Source of the DNA: Capra hircus
Lineage: Eukaryota > Chordata > Mammalia > Artiodactyla > Bovidae
Assembly (NCBI RefSeq): GCF_001704415.2
Contig: NW_017189517.1
Coordinates: 13,031,167 to 13,095,166 of the forward strand
Length of the DNA stretch: 64,000 nt
Direction of reading: 5' to 3'
Shown here: positions 53,869-64,000 of the stretch, piece by piece
Layout of the letters: each line of letters begins with the position of its first letter
Position numbering within the stretch: position 1 is the stretch's first letter
Notes under the pieces: generated by a model
What the model was told of the DNA's origin: nothing
The model's database searches: none
What the model saw: the letters and a program-made list of their open reading frames with translations, nothing else
Made by a program: the position numbers and the translations under genes

Positions 53869-55061
53869 TTAGGTGCACCATGATTCTAGGGTAGAAAATC
53901 AGTTTTCAGTCTGATAAACTACCCAAGTTTCTAACTAAGTCATAGTCTCATGCATTCAAATCATCCAATAACCTCGGTTACAAATATTTTCTAAAACTAT
54001 CTTGGCTATTCTCTATCTGGAAATGATGAAACTGATCTAGATTTCTCCAAACTTCTAGGCTATAAAATCGATAACTTCACAGTAATGATAATTAAGTATA
54101 GATAGAAGATCTTATGAATATGAAAGTCATAGTTCTATTTATCAATGTCATCAACTAAAAATGAAAACCTGAAAATATTGAATTATAAACTCTCAATACA
54201 TAAGATAAAAATCTATACCACTACAGACACGCTGCTCTATGAACATCCATCTACTTAAAATGATCGGCAAGGATAGGATATACTTGTCACTCACTATAAC
54301 AAAGTTATTCATAAGGCAAAAAAAAATAATAAATAAATAAAGTGGGAGGCAAAAGAAAACTGTGAGAATAGCCTTAAATTAAATATTTCAAACCTAGCAT
54401 GAACTTTTAAAGTCGGGGGTCCTATTTTTTTTTTTTTTTACCCAACGGAGACCGAAGTTCTAACCTTGAATTCTAAATTCTTGTTATAATGCTTTTTTCT
54501 ATTACTAGGGTGCTAATAAGAAAGAGGTAACAGCATCCAAAAGCGAGAATAAACCGGGAAAACAAACAACACCCAATTCTGTCTAGCCACAAAGCCAATC
54601 CACTCCGTCCCACTGCACTGGCAACAGCAATAGCAGCAGAGGCTGGGGGCAGGAGACCCTCCGTAAAGCTCTCTTAAAATCGGTCAGACAGGAAGCATTC
54701 TGATCACACTAAACCTAAAGGATCTGTCAGCAAGATGTGAAACACGGCAATCCCAAGTCATCTCCCCTTGAGGAGAGCTTAAAATCCTTGTCAGTAGTAT
54801 TTCTGATTTGGACTGGAGAAGACATCCAGCTGAAAAACAGAGCAAGCAGGCAACAGGGGAAGCAAAGGTGGGGGAACCAATGAAACCCACGAAACTAGGG
54901 AAGCTAGCACAGCAAGCGCTAATACAAAACGCGCAGGTGTAGAGATCCAGTAAGAAGTCAAATGATGCTGCAACAGCACTTATACTTTGAAACAAACAAA
55001 AGCCCTAACTAAACTCTCAAAAGCATTTTTAGTACAAGTCGTGTTTTATGGTCTTTTTCTT
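53869..55061. other. Unassigned, with a CpG-rich patch at 54440-54970
   Basis: AT-rich to about 54430 (A run near 54320, T run 54425-54440). From 54440 CpG rises sharply ('caacggagaccgaag', 'aaaaccgggaaa' type words, 'agcgctaatacaaaacgcgc'). No repeat was recognised in the patch. The minus frame 54995-54684 (103 codons) with a Cys/Phe-rich N-terminal hydrophobic run has no known homologue to me. Confidence 0.4.
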
Positions 55062-55212
55062 TTTTCGAGGATTAGATGGTTAGATAGCATCACTAACTCA
55101 ACAGACATGAATTTGAGCAAACTCCAGGAGATAGTGAAGGATGGAGGAGCCTGGCGTGCTGCAGTGCATGGGGTCACAGAGTCGGACACAACTTAGCGAC
55201 TAAACAACAATT
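55062..55212 (+). mobile_element. BovB 3'-terminal fragment
   Basis: 'gattagatggttagatagca', 'gagatagtgaaggatggagg' to 'cggacacaacttagcgacta' with an ACAACAA tail. Confidence 0.93.
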
Positions 55213-55655
55213 TTGTTTTCTTAATCTTGACAACAGACAACTCTTACGTGTTTCATAATTAAACATGTAAGCATTTAAGAGGGAGCTATGGTTAGAACTT
55301 CCTCTGTATGTCCCAATTCCCATATCCAGTTCATCCCAAGGACTGCAGACAGAGAATAAGAGCAACAAAGCTCTTTGAAGGGATGGGAGAGGGAAGACTA
55401 TGAGAACAGATTAAAAGGATTAGAGTGCATTAATCTGGAAAGATGAAACAATCAATCATGAATAATTACCACCAGTACAACCACCACCATTAAGAACTTA
55501 CTGTATGACAGTCACCTTGCTAAGGGCACAGATATGTCCAAGGAGAGATGAAGGGCTATCAAGACATATTTGAACATTTCTTCCTTCAGTTATGACGTCT
55601 ATGTGTCAAGCAGTGTGTTGGCCAAGCAACAGTTGTGAACTAGTTAAAAACAGAA
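55213..55655. other. Unassigned
   Basis: No repeat or gene recognised. Confidence 0.4.
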
Positions 55656-55759
55656 TGTCACAGAGAGAATCTCAGATTTGAAATCCAAATATTCAAGTTT
55701 AAACTCTAAGAGTATTAATAACTATATGTATGACCTTGAGAAAATTACCTAACCTTCTT
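55656..55759 (+). mobile_element. MIR fragment, cut by Bov-tA and BovB
   Basis: 'actatatgtatgaccttgag' and 'aaaattacctaaccttctt' match MIR ('gtgaccttgggcaagttacttaacctct' layout). The right part was displaced by the insertions that follow. Confidence 0.65.
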
Positions 55760-55985
55760 GTGTGTGTGTGTGTGTGTGCGTGCACATACTTGGTTGTTCA
55801 GTCGTGTCTCTTTGTGACCCCATGAACTGTAGCCCACCAGGCTCCTCTGTCCATGGAATTCTCCAGGCAAGAACACTGGAGCGGGCTGCCATTTCCTTCT
55901 CCAGGGGATTTTCTCAACCCAGGGACTGAATCCAGGTCTCCTGCACTAGACGAACTCTTTACCATCTGAGCCACCAGGGAAACCC
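55760..55985 (-). mobile_element. Bov-tA SINE, antisense, with (CA)n 3' tail
   Basis: The plus strand begins with (GT)n (55760-55790), then the reversed 3' end 'ttggttgttcagtcgtgtct', body and reversed head 'accatctgagccaccaggga'. A perfect 13-bp TSD ACCTAACCTTCTT lies at 55747-55759 and 55986-55998, and the GT run is inside it. Confidence 0.96.
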
Positions 55986-55998
55986 ACCTAACCTTCTT

Positions 55999-58715
55999 CA
56001 GTCAGTTCAGTTCAATCGCTCAGTTGTGTCCAACTCTTTGCGACCCCTAGAACCGCAGCAGGCCAGGCCTCTCTGTCCATCACCAACTCCCAGAGTTTAC
56101 CCAAACTCATGTCCATTGAGTCAGGGATGCCATCCAACCATCTCATCCTTTGTCGTCCCCTTGTCCTCCTGCCTTCAACCTTTCCAACATCGAGGTCTTT
56201 TCAAATGAGTCAGTCTGTGCATCAGGTAGCCAAAATATTGGAGTTTCAGCTTCAACATCATTCCTTCCAATGAACACCCAGGACTGATCTCCTTTAGGAT
56301 GGACTGGTTGAATCTCCTTCAGGCCAAGGGACGCTCAAGACTCTTCTCCAACACCACAGTTGAAAAGCATCAATTCTTCTGAGCTCAACTTTCTTTATAG
56401 TCCAACTCTCAAATCCATACATGACTACTGGAAAAACAAAAGCCTTGACTAGATGGACCTTTGTTGACAAAGTAATGTCTCTGCTTTGTAATATGCTGTC
56501 TAAGTTGGTCATAACTTTCCTTCCAAGGAGTAAGCGTCTTTTAATTTCATGGCTGCAGTCGCCATCGGCAGTGATTTTGGAGCCCCCCAAAATAAAGTCT
56601 GACACTGTTTCCACTGTTTCCCCATCTATTTCCCATGAAGTGATGGGACCAGATGCCATGATCTTCATTTTCTGAATGTTGAGCTTTAAGCCAACTTTTT
56701 CACTCTCCTCTTTCACTTTCATCAAGAGGTCATTTAGTTCTCCTTCACTTTCTGCCACAAGGGTGGTGTCATCTGCATATCTGAGGTTATTGCTATTTCT
56801 TGCAGCAATCATGATTCCAGCTTGTGTGTCATCCAGCCCAGCATTTCTCATGATGTACTCTGCATATAAGTTAAATAAGCCTTGATGTTAAATACATATA
56901 ATGTATTGATGTACTCCTTTTCCTATTTGGAACCAGTCTGTTGTTCCATGTCCAGTTCTAACTGTTGCTTCCTGACCTGCATACAGGTTTCTCAAGAGGC
57001 AGGTCAGGTGGTCTGGTATTCCAATCTTTTTCAGAATTTTCTGCAGTTTATTGTGATCCACACATTCAAAGGCTTTGGCATAGCCAATAAAGCAGAAATA
57101 GATATATTTCTGGAACTCTCTTGCTTTTTTGATGATCCAGCAGATGTTGGCAATTTGATTTCTGGTTCCTCTGCCTTTTCTAAAACCAGCTTGACCATCT
57201 GGACGTTTATGGTTCATGTATTGCTGAAGCCTGGCTTGGAGAATTTTGAGCATAACTTTACCAGTGTGTGAGATGAGTGCAATTGTGTGGTAGTTTGAGC
57301 ATTCTTTGGCATTGTCTTTCTCAGGGATTGGAATGAAAAGTGAACTTTTCCAGTCCTGTGACCATTGCTGAGTTTTCCAAATTGTCTGACATATTCAGTG
57401 GAGCACTTTCACAGCACCATCTTTGAGGATTTGAAATAGCTCCACTGGAATTCTATCACCTCCACTAGCTTTGTTTGTAGTGATGCTTCCTAAGGCCCGC
57501 TTGACTTCACATTCCAGGATGTCTGGCTCTAGGTGAGTGATCACACCATCATGATTATCTGGGTTGTGAAGATCTTTTTTTGTATAGTTCTTCTGTGTAT
57601 TCTTGCCACTTCTTAATATCTTCTGCTTCTGTTAAGTCCACACCACCTCTGTCCTTTATCGAGCCCATCTTTGCATGAAATGTCCCCTTGGTATCTCTAA
57701 TTTTCTTGAAGAGATCTCTAGTCTTTTCTATTCTATTGTTTTCCTCTATTTCTTTGCATTGATCGCTGAGGAAGCCTTTCTTATCTTTCCTTGCTATTCT
57801 TTGGAACTCTGCATTCAAATGCAGTATCTTTCCTTTTCTCCTTTGCTTTTGGCTTCTCTTCTTTTCACAGCTATTTGTAAGGCTTCCTCAGACAACCAGT
57901 TTGCTATTTTGCATTTCTTTTCCTTGGGGATCTTCTTGATCCCTGTCTCGTATACAATGTCACGAACCTCCATCTATAGTTCTTCAGGCACTCTATCAGA
58001 TCTAGTGCCTTACATCTATTTCTCACTTCCACTGTATAATCATAAGGAATTTGATTAGGTCATACCTGAATGGTCTAGTGGTTTTCCCTACTTTCTTCAA
58101 TTTAAGTCTGAATTTGGCAATAAGGAGTTCATGATCTGAGCCACAGTCAGCTCCCAGTCCTGTTTTTTCTGACTATATAGAGCTTCTCCATCTTTGGCTG
58201 CAAAGAATATAAGCAATCTGATTTCGGTGTTGACCATCTGGTGATGTCCATGGGTAGAGTCTTCTCTTGTGTTGTTGGAAGAGGGTGTTTGCTATGACCA
58301 GCGTGTCCTCTTGGTAAAACTCTATTAGCCTTTGCCCTGCTTCATTCTGTACTCCAAGGCCAAATTTGCCTACTACTCCCGGTATTTCTTGACTCCCTAC
58401 TTTTGCATTCCAGTCCCCTATAATGAAAAAGATATCTTTTGGGTGTTAGTTCTAAAAGGTCTTGTAGGTCTTCAATGAACCGTTCAACTTAAACAGTGTT
58501 ACTTGTCGGGGTGTAGACTTGAATTACCATGATATTGAATTCTTTGCCTTGGAAATGAACAGAGATCATTCTGTCATTTTTGAGATTGTATCCAAGTACT
58601 GCAATTCGAACTCTTTTGTTGACTATGATGGCTACACCATTTCTTCTAAGGGGTTCCTGCCCACAGTAGTATATATAAGGACCATATGAGTTAAATTCAC
58701 TCATTCCAGTCCAGG
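55999..58715 (-). pseudogene. BovB (RTE) LINE, 2.7 kb, longest copy in the window, inactivated
   Basis: From right to left on the minus strand: APE-like endonuclease ('YIYYCGQEPLRRNGVAIIVN', frame 58704-58489), linker ('SIKDRGGVDLTEAEDIKKWQ', 57818-57555), RT fingers and motif A (57253-56888: 'QAGFRKGRGTRNQIANICW' then 'FIGYAKAFECVDHNK'), RT motif C (56851-56294: 'YADD' at residues 25-28) and the C-terminal region to the 3' tip at 55999 ('cagtcagttcagttcaatcg' reversed). The catalytic Asp of motif A, normally F-x-D-Y, is Gly here. A small replacement near 56878-56915 and several frameshifts break the ORF. The start of the endonuclease and the 5' UTR are missing. It cannot mobilise itself or SINEs. 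Confidence 0.95.
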
Positions 58716-59239
58716 CCTATCTAAAAGATCTGTAAGAGGTGTTGGACCAATTAGTAGTTTTGAGTTTTTTTTTTAAAGCAGCCAAATTTTGTTCATATAA
58801 AACCTTACAGAAATGTTTACCATGTAAAAGGGTTAAAAGTGCAAATCTTATGCTTGATGTACACTGAAGATCATGACAGTACCACCATCTCTCTGCTGGG
58901 CTGTCCCCATTCCCTGGAAGCAACCCTAAAGGTATCTATACAACTACCATCTGGAGATCTATGGAATAGATTATCTTTAAGGACCCTTCTAAATCTAATA
59001 TCCTATGACTAGCTCTGAAATATTCCTCACCTACATCTTCAAATACTTTTGTTAAACCTAGTCCATCAAGTATTTGTCAAATGTCTAGCATCATAGAAAA
59101 CACCAGATAGAATTTCTGCCTTGGAGGAGCTCACCAACTTTTTGAAAACAAAATAAATAAAGTGGGGATGCACTTCAGAGGAAAGAGGGTTTCAAGGAGT
59201 AGGCCATCATCAAGGGCCCACGGAGTAGAAGATTCACTT
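58716..59239. other. Unassigned
   Basis: No repeat or gene recognised apart from a T run near 58767-58776. Confidence 0.4.
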
Positions 59240-59325
59240 CTCTATCTTTTCCGTGGCTGTATCATCAATGCCTGGTTGAGTAGGTGTTGAATAAATACTG
59301 AACAAATGAACTGAACAGATGGGTG
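59240..59325 (+). mobile_element. Probable L2 3' tip
   Basis: 'gctgtatcatcaatgcctgg' and 'aggtgttgaataaatactga' with repeated 'atgga'-type tail resemble the L2 terminus. Confidence 0.5.
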
Positions 59326-60208
59326 GATGGATGCATGAGGCTATTATCTTACTCATGTTGACTGAAATTCAGCCAAAAAGTCTGCACAGTTAAAAGTATT
59401 TTCAAAGGTGAGAGATTTTTTTCTCATAAGCACAGTTTTACAAGGAAAGCAAATTTCTTCATTATTCATTCCACTATCCACTTCCTACAATTAAAGGGTG
59501 ATATTTTATTAGAATAAAAACAAAGTGAAAAAGTACACCCCATTATGTTAGCTCCCCAATTTGAGTCAGCAGACAAAATAAAGGCAAAATTCAGTGCAAC
59601 CATGTGAAATGTAATTTTGTGGGAGTAAATCATTAGACCAAATTTTGAATTGCCAGGAGATCTTTCTTTCAGTGAACTTACATTTATGGAGGTCATTCAC
59701 ATGCTGCAAGTAAGCAAGTCACCAAAGCAGGTATATCAAGATAGAAACGAGGGCCGTTTTGGCTCTCATCTCCTCATCACCACTAGTGGTGAGAAAATGG
59801 CAGGGAGGTCAAAACGAAGGCAGCTGCTTTTCTTTTTCCTCCCAAGCTTGAATTCCGTCCCATAAGATACACTTTGTCTTTCTGGACTCAAAGTCAGCCA
59901 GCAAGCACTTAAGTAAAATTAAGGCAACTGCACCAATGGCAAAGAATTTGATGGAAAGCTTGTTGGAGACAGCTCATTTGAGTAAAAGCGTTGCCTGTTC
60001 AGGGAACAATATAATTTCTGGAGAAATATTTCTGGGAAGGGCAGGGTGGCTCTGCAGTTTTATAGCTCAGGTGATATCAATTATCCAGGACAAGTGTTGT
60101 ATATGACTAACGTTCTCAAACCTGAATTGTGTTTCCCTAGAAGGCTACTATATTTGAAAGGACATTAAGGTGTTAATTTTCCACTTTTTTTTGTTTTAGC
60201 ATAGCCCT
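59326..60208. other. Unassigned, single-copy-looking
   Basis: No repeat recognised. Frames at 59466-59696 (minus) and 59650-59865 (plus) are unsupported. Confidence 0.4.
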
Positions 60209-60219
60209 AATATTTTATT

Positions 60220-61152
60220 TATGAGAAATATTGGGCTGGAAGAAGCGCAAGCTGGAATCAAGATTGCTGGGAGAAATATCAATAACCTCAGATATGCAGA
60301 TGACACCACCCTTATGGCAGAAAGTGAAGAGGAACTAAAAAGCCTCTTGATGAAACTGAAAGAGGAGAGGGAAATAGTTACCTTAAAGCTCAACATTCAG
60401 AAAACTAAGATCATGGCATCTGGTTCCATCACTTCATGGGAAATAGATGGGGAAACAGTGGAAACAGTGTCAGACTTTATTTTTGGGGGCTCCAAAATCA
60501 CTGCAGATGGTGATTGCAGCCATGGCAAAACCAATACAGTATTGTAAAGTAAAATAAAGTAAAATTAAATAAATAAATAAATAAATAAAAAGAATAATAA
60601 AAAAAAAAAGAAAAATGCTTACTCCTTAGAAGGAAAGTTATGACTAACCTAAATAGCATATTCCAAAGCAGAGACATTACTTTGCCAACAAAGGTCCGTC
60701 TAGTCAAGGCTATGGTTTTTCCAGTGGTCATGTATGGATGTGAGAGTTGGACTGTGATGAAAGCTGAGTGCCGAAGAATTGATGCGTTTGAACTGTGGCA
60801 TTGGAGAAGACTCTTGAGCATCCCTTGGCCTGCAGGGAGATTCAAACAGTCCATCCTAAAGGAGATCAGTCCTGGGTGTTCTTTGGAAGGACTGATGCTA
60901 AAGCTGAAACTCCAATACTTTGTCCACATCATGCAAAGAGTTGACTCATTGGAAAAGACTGTGATGCTGGGAGGGATTGTGGGCAGGAGGAGAAGGGGAC
61001 AGCAGAGGATGAGATGGGTGGATGGCATCACTGACTCGATGGACGTTAGTTTGAGTGAACTCCGGGAGTTGGTGATGGACAGGGAGGCCTGGCATGCTGA
61101 GATTCATGGGGTCGCAAAGAGTTGGACATGACTGAGCGATTGAACTGAACTG
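60220..61152 (+). mobile_element. BovB 3' third, 11-bp TSD, split by a minute L1 tail
   Basis: Frame 60221-60547 holds RT motif C ('NNLRYADDTTLMAESEEELK') and 'LKLNIQKTKIMASGSITSWE'. Frame 60640-61131 (163 codons) holds the C-terminus ('VMYGCESWTVMKAECRRIDA', 'RQRMRWVDGITDSMDVSLSE'). The two were one ORF before an insertion at 60525-60613. The TSD AATATTTTATT lies at 60209-60219 and 61153-61163. It is 5'-truncated and dead. Confidence 0.96.
60525..60613 (+). mobile_element. Minimal L1-BT insertion (about 35 nt plus A-rich tail)
   Basis: 'gcaaaaccaatacagtattg' and 'taaagtaaaataaagtaaaa', the last bases of the L1-BT 3' UTR as at 5369-5400, followed by (AAAT)n and poly(A), interrupt BovB between 'gattgcagccatg' and 'aaaaatgcttactcc'. 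An A-rich target hides any TSD. Confidence 0.88.
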
Positions 61153-61300
61153 AATATTTTATTATAGTATAATATATACTACTATTCTGAATATAGATTA
61201 AGAATGGACATATTTTTAGAAACATTCTGGGTGGGTGTAATACAGGTTTTTTTTTTCCATCTATGCCACCTGAAACCTGAGCTGCTTAGAGAGACATTAA

Positions 61301-62085
61301 TGCTGGGAGCCGGCATGGGAGATCCCACCCATGACAAGGTCATGCAGGACTCGAGGGACTCCCTGGGCCATCCCACCCATGACAAGGTCATGTGGAAGAG
61401 TCCTGATAAGCAAGGCCTCAGGACTCGACGGACCCCCTGGACCTGCTCGAGCATCTACCCCAAAACCAGAATCTGTCTGTCTTACTATTTTATGTCTTTC
61501 ACCAACTCTTCTGACATTAACAGGGTGCTGTCCCCAACCACCTTTCTCTGGTAAGAGTTAACTTAGGGCTTTAGTTAATAAATCTCCTGGGCATGAAAGG
61601 AGTGTTTCAAACCCCCTGTTAGCATTCTAGCTTACTTGGCAGGTTTATCCAGACTCTTGCAACATTGTTGAGCCAATGCTTGCTGCCAAGTTCTCACATC
61701 CCTTATCCATTGTGTTCCTGGGAGTTCATATAGTTAAGATATAAAAATTACAAGCAGTAGCTTTAACATTAGCAACATTAGACTTTGAATTAATAAGTTC
61801 TTTCTTTGCTGTAACCTGCTGAATCTTTGCTCCATAAAAATGTAACTCTGTACTTTAAGGGTGATGCAGGCTAGAAATTTAAGAAAAAACACTTTAAGGA
61901 AAAATTATTGTTCTGGCTGACCAACCCTTATCAAAAAGAGGTCATAAAATGTCAATAGGCCTCACTCACTGAAGCTTGGTCACCCCGTGTCATTCTTTCC
62001 TTATCTCTTTCTCTATCTTTCTTCATTCACCAACGTCATCCATCCTGAGGATATCCCTGGACTCTGCTGAGGCTGGACCTCGACA
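61301..62085 (+). mobile_element. Solo LTR of a class II (ERVK-like) bovine endogenous retrovirus
   Basis: It begins TGCTGGGAGCCGGCATGGGA and ends CTGGACCTCGACA, i.e. TG...CA. Flanking hexamers CATTAA (61295-61300) and CATCAA (62086-62091) are a 6-bp TSD with one mismatch. Inside are an AATAAA near 61578, a TATA-like 'ccataaaaatg' near 61832 and a pyrimidine-rich R/U5 ('ttatctctttctctatcttt'). No internal retroviral genes adjoin it, so it arose by LTR-LTR recombination. Frames inside (61204-61554, 61331-61561) are not genes. Confidence 0.8.
61323..61393. repeat. Tandem duplication in the LTR U3 region
   Basis: The 22-bp block ATCCCACCCATGACAAGGTC (with ATG following) occurs at 61322 and 61369, 47 bp apart. 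U3 repeats of this kind can hold enhancer sites. Confidence 0.85.
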
Positions 62086-62091
62086 CATCAA

Positions 62092-62794
62092 ACTAAGAGA
62101 TGAAATAAAAAATATCCCATTGCTTTGTAGTCTTTCTCCAAGGTGCAGTGATATATTAGTGAAAACGTTGTATCCCTTCCTTTGCTGTGACAAGCAAAGA
62201 GATCCCAGTCCATGTGGGACTCCATAGGTAGCTGCAACAAATGTCATAGGGTGAGTAGAAATATGATGAGGTCCTGACTGCTCAGGATAGGTGACCTCAC
62301 TGCTTTCTTCTATTCATTTTAACTACTCACCTATAAAAACTGGATTCAACTCAAGGTCTTGAGATTCATCAAAAGACCTGCATTTGGAATGAATACAGTT
62401 ATTCCATGGACCACATGGGTTCTAATACACCGGCCGCAGCTGGCCAAACTGTCACTTGCTTCTGTCTTTTAAGCAAAATGTGGAAATTTCTGGTCAGGAG
62501 TCTTCAACCTTGCCATCAGAGAGCCATAACTGCCATATTTAAAAAGGCTTTGCTCCTATGCTAAAGTATTTTCATAGAACAAGAAATGTGGTTTAAATGA
62601 GAGAGAAAAAAGAACCAAAAAGAGAAAAAGTAATTTTCTGCCCCTCACACATTTTTATCTAAGTTTGGTCCATGTATGTCTAATCTGGAGGCTGCTATCC
62701 TATATAAATTAGAATTTTTTCGATCAGGTGCCCTGAACTTCCCATTCTCTTCTTCCTCTTTCACCCAAATCGCTTGTGACATGTTTATTCATTC
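62092..62794. other. Unassigned, single-copy-looking
   Basis: No repeat or gene recognised. Confidence 0.4.
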
Positions 62795-63058
62795 TATCAG
62801 TTAAAATATTTACTTAGAAACTGCTATGTGCCAGGACTTTTCTGAGCATTGGGAATACAACAGTGAATAAAATACAGGCCTTGTCCTAGTCTTTATATTA
62901 GAGGGATGGGGACAATGAACAAACACATAATTATAAAATGTCAAATAGTGATAAGTGATATGAAGAAAAGAAACAGAGTAACTGTATAGGGAATGGTCAT
63001 GAAAAGCCACTCTGAAGAGGTGACATTTAAGCATGATTTTGAATGAAGTAAGGATTCA
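62795..63058 (-). mobile_element. L2 fragment, antisense
   Basis: 'actgctatgtgccaggactt', 'gggaatacaacagtgaataa', 'caaatagtgataagtgatat', 'tctgaagaggtgacatttaa' and 'gaatgaagtaagga' are the reversed L2 3' region, the same region as 1-405 in the opposite orientation. Confidence 0.85.
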
Positions 63059-63360
63059 GCTTAATTTTTCTTTTCATTGAAGAAAAAATCTGGGCGGTTG
63101 CTAAAATGACTAAGTTCAGAGTTGGAAGTAAGAACAGCTATCAGAGTTGAGAAATTTGGGAAATACCATGAGGATATTCAAAGAAGTCATCATGGACTTG
63201 AAGATTATCTACTGAAAGTCAACTAAATGATCCAAGGGATGACAGAAGGCTGAGAGGTAACATGGTTAAAATATATAAATTCAATGATGGTTATGAACAT
63301 GATGAGTGGGGTGGGTCTGTAGGCTGATACATCCAATTCTAGAAAAACAACTTATAAATG
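63059..63360. other. Unassigned
   Basis: Nothing recognised. Confidence 0.4.
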
Positions 63361-64000
63361 GTAAATTAGAATAATAAAAAGTATATCTGAGCTTCTGGTT
63401 CTAGCACAAGATAAAGAGATGCACTTCTCCCTAGTTTTCCCAATAAGTACAGCTAAAAACCTATTTTATATAAAACTAACATAAGCACTCTGAAAGGTGG
63501 AGGGAGAAAGGCAGACTGGCTAAGGACTTTGGGATCCAAGGAATAACAAAGTGATGAATTTCCTGGGTGTTCTTCATTTATCCTGGACTAGGTATTGACA
63601 AAGCCAGCAACCCAGAGAAACCAAAGAGCACAGACAAAACTAGTTTCAAGAAAGCCTGCTCTCTCTAGTCAAAAGACCAAGAAAGGGGCAAACAGCAATT
63701 CAGAAAAATTTTAGATAATAAACACTTTATTCCAGCCAAACAATATAGGAAAATCATGGGCCTTACCCTCATTCCAATGAGCAAAGACTAAGTAGGGAAC
63801 CTAGTGGGTAGGAGAAGGCCAAATGGATCTTTCTCTAATCCCCAGCCAATGTTAGTGGAGGCCACATGGTGAGCAAAAATCAGGTGCCCCTCCCTCTCTA
63901 TCAGCCAGGGTGGTATCAGCAAAGTCCTAGAAGGGAGCTTCAACTTCTAGGGCCTTAGCCTCATTCCCATGAGCAAAGCCTAAGTAGGGAACCTAGTGGG
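63361..64000. repeat. L1 5'-UTR-like sequence with a direct repeat, runs off the edge
   Basis: GGGAACCTAGTGGG ends two similar blocks, 63764-63808 and 63951-64000, each containing 'CTCATTCC', 'GAGCAAAG' and 'CTAAGTAGGGAACCTAGTGG'. The period is about 190 bp. The composition resembles the repeated 5' UTR of old L1 elements, but the family is not confirmed. Confidence 0.5.

Noticed and set aside
1..64000. CRISPR arrays, operons, bacterial signals
   Set aside because: The repeat content is purely mammalian; no regularly spaced direct repeats or prokaryotic gene order are present.

Overview
This is mammalian nuclear DNA from a ruminant, almost certainly a bovid. The evidence is the mix of young mobile elements: BovB (an RTE-type LINE restricted in mammals mainly to ruminants and a few scattered lineages), the SINEs Bov-tA and Bov-A2 that share its 3' end, bovine-type L1 (L1-BT) 3' ends, one CHR-2 SINE (whale, hippo and ruminant lineage), and a class II endogenous retroviral solo LTR. 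Older eutherian repeats (L2, MIR, MER5A, Tigger, MLT1, old L1M) lie underneath. I cannot tell cattle from sheep or goat by reading. I find no intact host protein-coding gene, no functional RNA gene and no CRISPR. The window reads as intergenic or intronic sequence, and the longest reading frames are pieces of LINE reverse transcriptase.

Layout. 1-8 kb: L2, then an L1 pile-up in which old L1 copies were split by a tandem pair of L1-BT 3' ends and, separately, by a Bov-tA that was itself split by an inverted L1-BT. 8-17 kb: mostly single-copy-looking DNA with Bov-A2, BovB 3' ends, an L1-BT with a 16-bp target-site duplication (TSD) and an MLT1 LTR. 17.6-19 kb: an L1-BT fragment fused to a BovB reverse-transcriptase fragment. 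19-24.6 kb: an old repeat hit repeatedly by younger elements, then long unassigned DNA. 24.7-26.3 kb: a 1.6-kb L1-BT with a tiny 5' inversion. 26-36 kb: Bov-tA-rich, with a second inverted L1-BT and a composite of Bov-tA and BovB sharing one TSD. 37-46 kb: ancient DNA transposons and MIRs, CHR-2, Bov-A2, and two CTCF-like motifs in convergent orientation. 45-53 kb: L1 cluster, including a U6 snRNA-L1 chimeric retrogene. 53-64 kb: an LTR remnant, the longest BovB copy (2.7 kb), a second BovB carrying a minute L1 tail insertion, the solo LTR, L2, and an L1 5'-UTR-like direct repeat at the right edge.

The elements are linked by mobilisation machinery. L1-BT reverse transcriptase made the L1 copies and the U6-L1 chimera. 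BovB proteins are the presumed source of activity for Bov-tA and Bov-A2, because these share its 3' end. The most unusual signals are the U6-L1 chimera with a long reading frame that starts inside U6, two joins of BovB and Bov-tA with both 3' ends facing outward, and several dated nests of insertion within insertion. Family names come from recognising sequence by eye; exact subfamilies need RepeatMasker.
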